A stretch of DNA of 64,000 nt from Capra hircus. Taxonomy: Eukaryota > Chordata > Mammalia > Artiodactyla > Bovidae. The notes under the pieces are model-generated. The model searched no databases. It worked only from the letters and a program-made list of their open reading frames with translations, and was not told the DNA's origin. The stretch spans positions 55,479,591 through 55,543,590 of the forward strand of contig NC_030811.1 of assembly GCF_001704415.2 (NCBI RefSeq). The letters are read 5' to 3'. Of the stretch, positions 11,445-21,799 are shown one piece after another (the stretch's first letter is position 1; every line of letters begins with the position of its first letter). Made by a program: the position numbers and the translations under genes.

Positions 11445-11595
11445 GCACTAAGATTTATTGAAAGCCTACTAAATGTTAGGTACTGGATTTGGTATGTCTC
11501 ATGGATTTTCAGAAAATCAACTGAATAACACAATGAAGTAGATATCATCTCACTTTACAGATATAGAAATTGAAAGAGGATTTAAGTAACTTAGC
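11445..11595. repeat. MIR-like remnant
   Basis: AGATTTATTGAAAGCCTACT, then TCACTTTACAGATATAGAAA, is the MIR/L2-type core arrangement. Confidence 0.45.
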
Positions 11596-12133
11596 TACTC
11601 TAAAATCTTTTCTTGATGAAATTGATGGATGGATAGCTGATTAGCTAATTGATGATGGGATGATTAGAAGGACTGATGAATGGATCAAATTATGCTCATG
11701 ATCAAACACTGTTATGTGACAGAGCTGGGGCTCCAATCCAGGTCTGTCTCTTCTGTGAGCAGTTTTTCATTGTATCATGCTATGGTTTGGACCTATAGCA
11801 ATCCAGAAGGGACACTTTTGGGAGACGATGAGATTCAGTCATTATTATAAGGCTGTATTTTCGTATGATTGCATCTAATAACAAAATTGAAAGATGGTTC
11901 AGAAGACATCATGAAAAGGCAATCAGGGGAGCAGATGGTTGCTGATTTCTGAGAAAAGCCAAAGAGGCATGAAGCATGAGGAGGCACTTGTCTGGAGAAA
12001 TGGACTGAGGACCCATCCATAGGCTGTGAATCTGCCTTAGACATTCTTCTCATAGGTTTCATGCATCCCTACCTGCCCCTTGATCCTCAAATCTATCGCG
12101 TGTTTCTTCCAAGCTCTGCCTTTGTCCACCTTA

Positions 12134-12408
12134 CGGAGAAGGCAATGGCACCCCACTCCAGTACTCTTGCCTGGAAAATCCCATGGACGGAGGAGCCTGG
12201 AAGGCTGAAGTCCATGGGGTCACTGAGGGTCAGACACGACTGAGCGACTTCACTTTCACGTTTCACTTTCATGCATTGGAGAAGGAAATGGCAACCCACT
12301 CCAGTGTTCTTTCCTGGAGAATCCCAGGGATGGGGGAGCCTGGTGGGCTGCCGTCTATGGGGTCGCACAGAGTCGGACACGACTGAAGCGACTTAGCAGC
12401 AGCAGCAG
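12134..12408 (+). mobile_element. Bov-A2 SINE, full length, with (AGC)4
   Basis: Two tandem Bov-A units (starting GGAGAAGGCAATGGCACCCC and GGAGAAGGAAATGGCAACCC) are joined by a TTTCACTTTCATGCATT linker. The copy ends GACTGAAGCGACTT plus an AGC run. Confidence 0.92.
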
Positions 12409-12889
12409 TCACTTTTTACAACAGCCAGCTCTAGGTCTCTACCAACAGACACCTCCAAGTCCAGAATGAATCTTTTTAATTCTAAACCTTTTTTTTTAAA
12501 TTCGAGCTGGATGTGCAAATACCAAGACTCTGCCCTCTCTTTTAGTATTGTCCTTATCTTTCATTGCTGTTACTGTAGCTGTTATTTAATTTACTTACAT
12601 CTAAGACATTTTTGATGAAGTCATTAGAAATGGCCTGGGATTGCCTTGTGTTGCTGGTATTGACCTTAATAACTGGTCCAGTCCCTCCTATGTAGCCCCC
12701 ACTCCATAAGTATCTGTTGATTTGGTATTCTATTTGGCAATCATGATTCAGTGTTTCACGTTCTCCATTAAGAGACCATTTTCTGCTCATTCGTGTATTT
12801 ACTTTTACTAAAGTCCTTCTAGGGGAAGACTTGGAAAAGGAACAAAACTGTTTATGGGCAGAGAGTTACTTTAGTGTACAGCATTGAAC

Positions 12890-13105
12890 ATGGGCTTTGG
12901 AGTCAGAAAGCTGTAGGCTTGATCTCTGGTTCTGCTTCATTCTAGCTTAATGACTTTGGGCAACTAACATAAACTAGAAGAGCCTCCTTTATTTTATCCA
13001 TCTCTCAAAGAAAAACCATAAAACCCATCTTGCCACATTGCTAACAAACTTAAAGTGTATAAAGTGCTTAGCACACTTCCTGGCTTATTGAAAGACTTCA
13101 GTAAA
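12890..13105. repeat. MIR-like remnant
   Basis: GGGCTTTGGAGTCAGAAAGC, then TAATGACTTTGGGCAACTAA, is the classic MIR core in sense orientation. Confidence 0.55.
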
Positions 13106-14415
13106 CATTAGTTCATCTCCATCCTCTTTTCAACATTATAGTCTTCGAAATGCTAAACCATTTCTAAAGGTGAGAATTTTTTTAGCCACAGTGTTTTACC
13201 TCTCCACAGAAAGCTGCTGATTCAAGGAACTTCCTAAAATGTTGAGCTCTATTTCTCTGGCAATGGAGGCTCCCTACATCCCAAAATCGATATTCTAAGA
13301 GAACAAGATTCCTGCACAAATAAAAAATGTTTATCAAACTGCAGAGTACACAAGGGTGTTGGGGGAGGGGTTGCTGTATATTCACAGACTATACACATTA
13401 TTGAATTCCTTGAATCAGCAAATCTCTGTCTTGCAAGTATTTGCAATTATCGTGTTCTATGATTCCAGCTTTTATTAGCATATTAGCTGAAGTACTTTAT
13501 TTTTGAAGAGTCTTTTAGTATCTAAAGATTTGGCAGTAATCGAAATGTTAGTTAAGCTGATAAGGACAGAGCCTTCAGCAGATGTTTAGAGAGACTCACA
13601 TTGGTTTTAATAAGGATGTTGAGAGGAATTCACAGAAAAATGCTCTCCAGAGACATCTCCTCTCATTAGCCCTTGGCAAGGGAAGGCTGGACAAGGATTC
13701 ACTCTCTCCTTTAAATTTCCAGCTAACTACCTTCATTCCCCGAGGTTAACAAGCTTTTGTGACAGATTCCAATCACCAGACAACTCCTCTGAGCAGTAAG
13801 GAGTCATCTTGGGCTTCCTCTCCAGTTTTGCTCTCAGTGTGATCTGAGGTTGCCAGGGCCAAAGAGCTGCAGGTCAGGGAGCATTGGGTTAGGATTGGTC
13901 AGATCTGAGTAGCCAAGATCCGCTTAAGAATCTTTAGTTGAGATCTGTGGCAGAAGAAACTGGAGAAAGTAATGAACAATTTGGCTGAAAGTCTTGAAGA
14001 GAAGCCTCCTAGGTAATTGACCCATGAAGTGTGAATACTTGGAGATCAAAGCTCAATATTGTACTTGTAGAAAGGAGACTGACGTGTCCTTTGAAAGTGA
14101 TGTCTCTTCTGTCCTGCCAAGAAGAGAGCACTCTCTCTGGTGTGGTTGACCAGGAATGGTGGTGTCTTAGGTCTGACTGCCGTAGATCCACACGCATCTG
14201 TGATGCAGGTGACCACCTTTGGATGGTGCTCTGGCTGGGATCATGACTGAAGACAGCTTACTGCAGAACTAATTGACACTTTAGAGGTCTTGGACTGACA
14301 GCTTCAGCCTTAAAAGCACATCAGGTTCTGAGAAGGAGCCAAGTTCCCTAAACTTGCCTACAGAAAGAGTGGAAGGGAAAGAGTCAACATTTTCTAAATC
14401 CCTACTATATTCCAA

Positions 14416-14790
14416 GTCTTGTGCTGCTGCTGCTGCTGCTGCTGCTAAGTCACGTCAGTCATGTCCAGCTCTGTGCGCCCCCATAGATGGCAGCCCACCA
14501 GGCTCCCCTGTCCCTGGGATTCTCCAGGCAAGAACACTGGAGTGGGTTGCCAGTTCCTTCTCCGATGCATAAAAGTGAAAAGTGAAAGTGAAGTTGTTCA
14601 GTCATGTCCCACTCTTCGCGACCCCATGGACTGCAGCCTATCAGGCTCCTCCATCCATGGGATTTTCCAGGCAAGAGTACTGGAGTGGGTTGCCATTTCC
14701 TACTCTGGGGGATATTTCCAACCCAGGGAACGAGCCCAGGTTTCCTGCACTGCAGGCAGACTCTGTACCATCTGATTCACCAAGGAAGTC
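14416..14790 (-). mobile_element. Composite antisense Bov-A2/Bov-tA SINE with (GCT)n
   Basis: It opens with a GCT run (the reverse of the AGC tail), then a reversed Bov-A unit, a GAAAAGTGAAAGTGAAGTTG linker, a second reversed Bov-A unit and a reversed tRNA-like head ending near CTGATTCACCAAGGAAG. It therefore combines a Bov-A2 style dimer with a tRNA head. Confidence 0.85.
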
Positions 14791-15409
14791 CTCATGTAAG
14801 GTGCGGTTGAAGCCAAAAAGAATGTTGGACTAGATCTTTCCTAATGGGATCACCTCCTGTGATGGATACAAAGTATGTTTCCTCCAGTTTTACAGATGAA
14901 TAAACTGAGAGTCACACAAGTTGAGTGACCTGCTCCAAACTGAATGAATGGCCACTGAAAGCAAAGTTTTCCAGCTCTAAAGCACATTGCTTTGATAACA
15001 CACCTTTGCTTCTACAGGAAAATGTGAGGATCATGACTGAGTTAAGCCAGTTAAACCAGGCTAGTGTTTATCAAAAGCCATTCATCTTTAAATGATCAAA
15101 GGCAATAAAATGAAGAATCAAGAGTAAGAACATAGAGATGACATATAAATGCTACTGATTTAAGCCTCATTCTAAGCGATGAGATCCAAGAAATCAAGAG
15201 TGTGGCAAGTTACCACACTTTTTTTTCATTATAAGACATTATAAGTGAATGCTTAACTACACTAATATCAATGTTAGTTCACTTTCCATTTGAAACTATC
15301 TCCTGTGTCCCTGTGGAAAGCCTAGACTACTTTGGGAAGGGCTGACCTCTTCCCTTCCCTGAAATCTCAGTACTTTTTTTCCCCCTTCCCAGATGCTTGT
15401 ATAACTTGG

Positions 15410-16611
15410 TGTCAAGGATACTAAAAATAACCAGAAAGTTGAGTTTAGAACATGTAGAGGAACCGGAGGTCAAAATGCCAACATCCAGTGGATCATCAAA
15501 AAAGTAAGAGAGTTCCAGAAAAACATCTATTTCTGTTTCATTGATTATGCCAAAGCCTTTGACTGTGTGGATCACAATAAACTGTGGAAAATTCTGAAAG
15601 AGATGGGAATACCAGACCACCTGACCTGCCTCCTGAGAAATCTATATGCAGGTCAGGAAGCAACAGTTAGAACAGGACATGGAACAACAGACTGGTTCCA
15701 AACAGAGAAAGGAGTATGTCAAGGCTTATTCTGTCACCCTGCTTATCTAACTTCTATGCAGAGTACATCATGAGAAACGCTGGACTGCATGAAGCACAAG
15801 CTGGAATCAAGATTGCTGGGAGAAATATCAATAACCTCAGGTATGCAGATGATACCGCCTTTATGGCAGAAAGTGAAGAAGAACTAAAGAGCCTCTTGAT
15901 GAAAGTGAAAGAGGAGAGTGAAAAAGTTGGCTTAAAGCTCAACATTCAGAAAACAAAGATCATGGCATCTGGTCCCATTGCTTCATGGGAAATAGATGGG
16001 GAAACAAAGGAAATAGTGAAAGACTTTTATTTTGGGGGGCTCCAAAATCACTGCAGATGGTGACTGCAGCCATGAAATTAAAAGACTCTTGCTCCTTGGA
16101 AGAAAAGCTATGACCAACTTAGATAGCATACTAAAAAGCAGAGACATTACTTTGCCCACAAAGTTCCATCTAGTCAAAGCTATGGTTTTTCTAGTAGTCA
16201 TGCATGGATGTGAGAGTTGGACCATAAAGAAAGCCGAGCACCAAAAAATTGATGCTTTTGAACTGTGGTGTTGCAGAAGACTCTTGAGGGTCCCTTGCAC
16301 TGCAAGGAGATCCAACCAGTCCATCCTAAAGGAAATCAGTCCTGGGTGTTCATTGGAAGGGCTGATGTTGAAGCTGAAGCTCCAATACTTTGGCCATCTG
16401 ATGTGAAGAGCTGACTCATTTGAAAATTCCCTGATGCTGGGAAAAGTTGAAGGCAAGAGAAGGGGATGACAGAGGATGAGATCGTTGGATGGCATCACCA
16501 ACTCAATGGACATGAGTTTGAGCAGGCTCTGGGAGTTGGTGATGGACAGGGAAGCCTGGTGTGCTACAGTTTATGAGGTCGCAAAGAGTCAGACATGACT
16601 GAGTGACTGAA
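15410..16611 (+). mobile_element. BovB (RTE) LINE fragment: reverse transcriptase part and 3' end
   Basis: Translation gives the BovB reverse transcriptase from the YFCFIDYAKAFD block through the active-site RYADD (about 15840) to the C-terminal GCESW region, and ends in the element's GACTGAACTGACTG tail. The QGCILSP block is damaged by a frameshift near 15722, so the two halves read in different frames (15567-15773 and 15716-16063). A further shift separates 16063 from 16032-16406. It cannot make a working enzyme. It is 5'-truncated and lies in PPP1R17 intron 4. Confidence 0.93.
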
Positions 16612-17734
16612 CTGACTGTCCACTTTGAATTCACCCAAAATTGAATTAATGTGAAGAAATATCAAGGAAGGAAGGACTGGATACTTGGGAACTCAGCATG
16701 GCTAACTCTGTGTTCTCTTACCAAGACAGCCTACATTCCAAGTAAAAATTCAAACTTCTGTGTGGCTGGTATATGAGAAAATATCTCCCACAGTGTTTCA
16801 TAAGTGATTTATGCAAAAGCCTTAGTTTCAACCAGATTCCTGAAATTGTTTTTCTCCTCCAATAAATATCAGCTAATTGGTAAAGAACCCATATGAACAA
16901 ACTAGCGACTAAATCAAATAAATAGTCATTAAGATCAAAGCATAGTTTTCATTAATTTGCTACTGTTGAATGGAGTTCAGTGTTGTAAAAAGGCCTCTTG
17001 TGGTACACAGCTTTCCTCCCTTAAGTTTCGATCTTTATGAAATGCTTCATGAACGGAAAGGTCTCTAATTACGGAAAGGGTGGGGGATTATGCAAGGCGG
17101 TGGTGGGAAAACAAAGCTGATAGATTGAGTGAGATGATAGAAAGCATGGAGGACTGGCCTTGGATCACAGCTCCCTTTCCTTTTGTTAAAATGACCCCAT
17201 TTCATAACTCACAGGATGAGCAGAGCCACCCAGACCTTGAATGGCCTGTTCTGGGTTGACCAGTCCAGAAAATGGTGCTCAGGCTTCTGAATTCCACAGA
17301 TCAGTAAACTTTTAAAGCAAGATATTGTGGGGTCTAAAAGGGGGATCACAACTTTGAGCTTTGTGTAGCGAGGCTGCTGACAATACAGCCATCAGATATC
17401 CCTAAAATTTCATAAAAGAAAGAATATTTTAATCCCTTAAAGAAGAGAAAGAATTGTTTTAAAATAAGGACAACTTTTTAAACTAGAGCCATAGAGCTAT
17501 ATGAAAAAGTTCACTGCATTTTTCTTATTTTCTCATTTTGCTCTCAACCACGTGAACTTTTTCAATCTACCAGCACTGGCATTCGGAAATGGCATGTTCA
17601 GAGTCTCAGTTCAGTATTTTCCCCAGATGTTAGTAAAATACGTGTGGTTTGACTTCATGAGATTTACCAGTTCTTTTCTAAGGGAAAGTAAACTAGCAAA
17701 TGGTGCAAGCAAAGGAAACACCAAGTTGCTCACA

Positions 17735-17880
17735 GGTGTAGCACTGTGCTAAGCATTATTTCATACTTCTTATTTAATTGTCAACATAACCCTTAATATA
17801 AGCATTAATGCCTTCATTTTACATACAAGAAAATTTCGATCTGAAAGTGTAATCTGGCCCAGTACAAATTAAGTGAGTGG
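17735..17880. repeat. MIR-like remnant
   Basis: AGCACTGTGCTAAGCATTAT, then CTTCATTTTACATACAAGAA, follows the MIR core layout. Confidence 0.5.
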
Positions 17881-18082
17881 TAGAATGAGAAATCCAAAGT
17901 GGTTAGACCCCCAAATTTGTTCGTTTTCTATCCTAATTGCTGCAAGCAAAATTGCAGAATGTAGAGAAGGGGGTGAAGGTTGCTCGTGGCTCCCAGGCTG
18001 AGCATCTCTTCTAATCAGAGCAGTATTCTCATTGAGCCACAGCTCCTCTGGGAAAGCCAAATAAGGCCACTCAGCGCCCTCT

Positions 18083-18105
18083 ATCTCTCTCTCTCTCTCT
18101 CTCTG
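18083..18105. repeat. (CT)n microsatellite
   Basis: A pure CT run of about 10 units, 140 bp upstream of the last PPP1R17 exon. Confidence 0.85.
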
Positions 18106-18181
18106 TTGGCATCTTTAGCAGTTAGCTTTGCAGCCACTGAAATTTTCGGGGTTGCCATGCTCCTGTGAACTGTCTATGCTA

Positions 18182-18222
18182 TAACGTCATCTAATATTTT
18201 AATTAGAGGCACTTAATTGCAG
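18182..18222. promoter_or_regulatory. Clustered CRE-like and homeodomain-like motifs upstream of exon 5
   Basis: Within 40 bp there are TAACGTCA (one base from a CRE), TTTTAATTAGAGG and CTTAATTGC, the latter two containing the TAAT homeodomain core. This is motif spotting only, and such words also arise by chance in AT-rich introns. Confidence 0.15.
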
Positions 18223-18242
18223 ATCTGTGCTTTGTTTTTCAG

Positions 18243-18322
18243 GTGTGACACTGCTCAGGGACGAGAGACCCAAAGTGATCGTGGAAGATGATGAAAAAGA
18301 TGGTGACAAGATGTCTATTTAA
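18243..18322 (+). CDS. PPP1R17: PPP1R17 terminal coding exon 5 (residues 130-155)
   Basis: The acceptor is TTTGTTTTTCAG, ending at 18242. The split Gly130 codon is completed by GT, followed by VTLLRDERPKVIVEDDEKDG and DKMSI, then TAA at 18320-18322. This makes a protein of exactly 155 residues, the length known for the mammalian protein. The tail is strongly acidic (EDDEKDGD). The exon follows a 7.4-kb intron, the largest in the gene. The stop codon is followed by unique, AT-rich sequence that fits a 3' UTR. No frameshift or premature stop occurs anywhere in the four coding exons, so the gene appears functional. Confidence 0.94.
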
Positions 18323-19510
18323 AGACATTTCCCCTGAGACCACTTGTAAATAGGTTAGATTGGTTCCCTGTGGCAATCTAGCAAAAAATAGACTTGTGTT
18401 TGCTCTCATTTTGTCATAGTCCACCTTTAACATCCAGACACCTTTTCCCCAGGAGGCACACTGTATCAGATCGCCAGTCACCTCTTTGTCTCTACTTTCT
18501 TAAATCTAGTTTCAATCCCACTGCTTGAATTTTCATTTTTCTGATGAAAAGTGGAAAGAAAGCAGACCATCTTAGACTTGGTAGATAATAGGGAAAGCTT
18601 TAGTGCTCAGCCTCTGCATCAGTTCATGGAGCAAAAAACATGGATAACATGGGAACTCTATAGTTTTTGGTTTGTGCTGCCATGTGGACTTGACTTCACA
18701 TCATTCAACACCAGTTCAAGTGGGGGTTCCCTCGTGCCAATTAGGGAAGAGAATGTTTGTATTCTAACCCACTGATTGCTTTGGAGAACATAGTCTTTTA
18801 TCTCTTTTATCCTCTCTCAAGAGTCCAAGTGTCTCTGGTTACATACCTAACTAAGAGCCTTGTAACTGATACCCCTTGGGGTGTAAGTAATATGTGAGCT
18901 GGGAGAGTCAACCTAGGCAACCATGCCTTGGCTGAAAACACCACACATAGAGAGTGTTCGTCTATCTGGAGAGCTTAGCAATATACTCTAGTTATTTTTT
19001 AAAAACTTAACCATGTTGACCTGAAATTTTGTGTGTTGTGTCACAAATGAACCTTTACTAATGATGGGTAGAATACCAATATTCATGATGAATTTACTTT
19101 TTAAAAAGTTAAATAAGATCAATGGGAGGCCATTCCTATACTTCTGGCAGTCTCACTTGTTTAGACCCCAGTAAGCTTTCATAGGTGAGAGGGGAAGGTA
19201 TGGTCTTGGCTAGTAAGCAGGAGTCTATGCATAACCCTGGTGGCAGCCTGCAGTCTGTGGATGTGGTGGAAAGGCTTTCTGTCCAAGGGCCTCATCCTCT
19301 GGGTGATGGACATGGGGAAAGACGAAAGCTATTATGCAAAGGTGTTTGGGTGGATATTCAAAGAGATGCTGGCTGAAAGCAATCATTTGGAAGCTTTGTT
19401 TACACTCTGATTCTATCAGTTTGTTAATCCTTTCTGTCTTTCTGTCCTTCTCACGAACATGGAAAAGATGCAGGACCCTGCTAGTAATAAAGATGCTTCT
19501 GGTAACAGGA
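18323..19510 (+). other. PPP1R17: PPP1R17 3' UTR (probable)
   Basis: About 1.2 kb of unique sequence without recognisable young repeats follows the stop codon up to the first canonical AATAAA (19486-19491). The stretch is moderately AT-rich with several ATTTA-like and TTTT runs. The lack of SINEs here, against their density elsewhere, is consistent with a transcribed UTR but does not prove it. Confidence 0.5.
19486..19491 (+). terminator. PPP1R17: Candidate poly(A) signal AATAAA of PPP1R17
   Basis: This is the first canonical AATAAA after the stop codon. It is followed within about 25-40 nt by a GT/CT-containing stretch (TTCTGGT, CTCTGTGC) that could serve as the downstream element. A second AATAAA lies at 19970-19975 and would give a longer UTR. 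Confidence 0.4.
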
Positions 19511-21108
19511 TGCATCTCTGTGCACATTTCTCCTAAACTATCCTATTTTTTTTCACAGGAAGAAGAGGTTGCAAGAGAGACTTGAGAATTGTCCTGTTTG
19601 TTTTTAACTCACAGAGATTTTTAAATGTTTCAACCAACCATTAATATTTAATAATCCAATCAGGAGAATTTACATAAAATCCTAGATTTCCAGAGTCTCT
19701 TGAAAAAAACACCTCAAGATCTGGCCACCTGAGCCTGATTTAGAAGCAAAGTGACTGTCAGTGGGTGCCAAGCACCAGTCCTTTTAGGAGAAAATACACT
19801 CTCCAGCTCACCATCTGCCCCACCAGGTGTATTTCTCCCTCTGACTTCACCCTCCAGCCTCCACATTTGAGTCTGGAAGCCCTGGTGGTGATCCATACTT
19901 CGTGTCCCTAAGGATCTCTCCCTCTTTGATCCAGTACTCACTCTGCACTCACAGCTTTGGGAGGAGGGGAATAAAACTGTGGCCAGGATGACAGCTGAAG
20001 CATAAGTGGTGAAACAAGCCACCATATTTCTCAAAAGCAACACGCAATTACAGGTATTAGATAAACAGGGTTACATCAGCACCAAGGGATTCTTAGAAAG
20101 AAAACACAGATGAATATCATCCTATCAGCTTCTCTGTACACGCCTGGCATACCTGAAGCCATGCCCACAGGGTGTGTTCAATAAACTCGCAGGTGCTCAG
20201 AAAAGCCCTCCTCCTTTCTGACTTCCTGGAATGGGGTGGAAAGTAGACTGGCAGTTGTAGAGACAAAGGCCTTGAGTTCTTGCCCTGAATGTGCAACACT
20301 GAGCAAGACCTTAGAATTCTCTGAGTCTGTTTCTTTATCATGAAAATGAAGGAATAATCCTCACTTTACCCTCACAGTCTGAGAATTACATAAGGTATTA
20401 ATAACAACATATGGCAAAGGGTATTCATCTGTAACAGGATACTTTTAAGATGTATTCAGAATATGGACTGTGCCTTTTCTATTGCCAAATCCCCATTGCC
20501 TGGTTATTAAGTCACTGGACTTAATTGTGAAATTTAATCACAGCCTCTGAAGAAGTACTGCAAGAGGGAATCCTGTCCCCTTAACTGAAAGATTAGTCCT
20601 TCTCTTTCCAGGAAGATGGTCTTTGTAATACTCCCAGCCTCAAAGAAGCACTCACAGAAATGGTGAGGGACAATGCTAGTCAGAACATCTCAGCAACCCT
20701 GGATGTCACTGGGCAATTTGGATAGAAACCAAGTCTCCCTCACTTCCCTTGATGCATGTGGCCCTTTTCTGAGCAGATAAATTAAAAGTTTAATGGTTAC
20801 AGTTACATTTGGATTAAAGTAGTTTTCAATACATTTTGAATAACTTCCCTCCAGCTAAATAATTGTCATATTAAGAAAACAGGAGCATTACATGGTAGCC
20901 TATTCAGAAAGAAGGCCCAAATTAAAGGCAATCCCAACAGAATTGGTAAATCAGTTGGCCTTTTGTTCACTCTGAAGGCACCTATCCCAAGTCCAGGCTG
21001 CCTGGGAGGAGGAGGGACTAGACAGGAAACTCTCAGCTGTCTTTCACAAAACCCACACAGCACTGGTGTCTTCATTAAAACCCAGATCCTCTTTAAAAGC
21101 TGCTTTCT
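19511..21108. other. Intergenic sequence after PPP1R17
   Basis: This is largely unique sequence just beyond the proposed PPP1R17 end. It has a second AATAAA at 19970-19975 and no reading frame or repeat that I can assign. Confidence 0.5.
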
Positions 21109-21117
21109 GAGTTCACA

Positions 21118-21242
21118 CAGTTCAGTTCAGTCACTCAGTCCTGTCCGACTCTTTGCGACCCCATGGATTGCAGCATGCCAGGCTACCCTGTCCATCACCA
21201 ACTCCTGAGCTTGCTCTAACTCATGTCCATAGAGTCTGTGAT
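21118..21242 (-). mobile_element. BovB 3' end fragment (antisense) with target-site duplication
   Basis: This is the reverse of the last 125 bp of BovB, from TTCAGTTCAGTCACTCAGTC to CATAGAGTCTGTGAT. It is flanked by GAGTTCACA at 21109-21117 and again at 21243-21251, a 9-bp target-site duplication. It lies right beside a sense BovB copy. Confidence 0.85.
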
Positions 21243-21251
21243 GAGTTCACA

Positions 21252-21799
21252 TAGACGCTTACTCCTTGGAAGAAAAGTTGTGACCAACCTAGATAGTATA
21301 TTCAAAAGCAGAGACATTACTTTACCGACTAAGATCTGTCTAGTCAAGGCTATGGTTTTTCCTGTGGTCATGTATGGATGTGAGAGTTGGTCTGTGAAGA
21401 GAGCTGAGTGCCGAAGAATTGATGCGTTTGAACTGTGGTGCTGGAGAAGACTCTTGAGAGTCCCTTGGACTGCAAGGAGATCCAACCAATCCATTCTGAA
21501 GGAGATCAACCCTGGGATTTCTTTGGAAGGAATGATGCTAAAGCTGAAGCTCTAGTACTTTGGACACCTCATGCGAAGAGTTGACTCATTGGAAAAGACT
21601 CTGATGCTGGGAGGGATTGGGGGCAGGAGGAGAAGGGGACGACCAAGGATGAGACGGCTGGATGGCATCGTGGACTTGATGGACGTGAGTCTGAGTGAAC
21701 CCCGGGAGATGGTAATGGACAGGGAGGCCTGGCGTGCTGCGATTCATGGAGTCACAAAGAGCTGGACAAGACTGAGCGACTGAACTGAACTGAACTGAA
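21252..21799 (+). mobile_element. BovB LINE 3' fragment (sense)
   Basis: It begins in the GACGCTTACTCCTTGGAAG region. It encodes remnants of the C-terminal part (VVMYGCESW, AFELWCWRRLLRVPW, REAWRAAIHGV) and ends in the CTGAACTGAACTGAA tail. A stop at 21553 and frame changes make it a relic. Confidence 0.92.

Larger units (their letters stand above)
10798..18242 (+). other. PPP1R17: PPP1R17 intron 4
   Basis: This is the largest intron (7.4 kb). It carries a complete Bov-A2, a composite antisense Bov-A2/Bov-tA, a 1.2-kb BovB fragment and MIR remnants. Unique stretches (about 10800-11440, 13110-14400, 14800-15400 and 16620-17730) contain no supported exon. Confidence 0.85.
1..19510 (+). other. 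PPP1R17: PPP1R17 gene span (exon 1 to probable poly(A) site)
   Basis: This is the span of the gene for protein phosphatase 1 regulatory subunit 17 (G-substrate). It has five exons: a non-coding first exon at the window edge and four coding exons at 5960-6041, 9201-9353, 10645-10797 and 18243-18322. All internal coding junctions are phase 1 and follow GT-AG, and the joined CDS is 468 nt including the stop. The family is known as a cGMP-dependent kinase substrate enriched in cerebellar Purkinje cells which, once phosphorylated, inhibits PP1 and PP2A in the cytoplasm. The left edge of exon 1 and the promoter may lie outside the window. The right limit rests on one AATAAA and is uncertain. Confidence 0.85.

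Noticed and set aside
15567..16406. Reverse-transcriptase-like reading frames that could be taken for a host gene or a retron
   Set aside because: The RYADD context and the C-terminal region match the BovB LINE repeated at ten places in the window, and the frames are broken.
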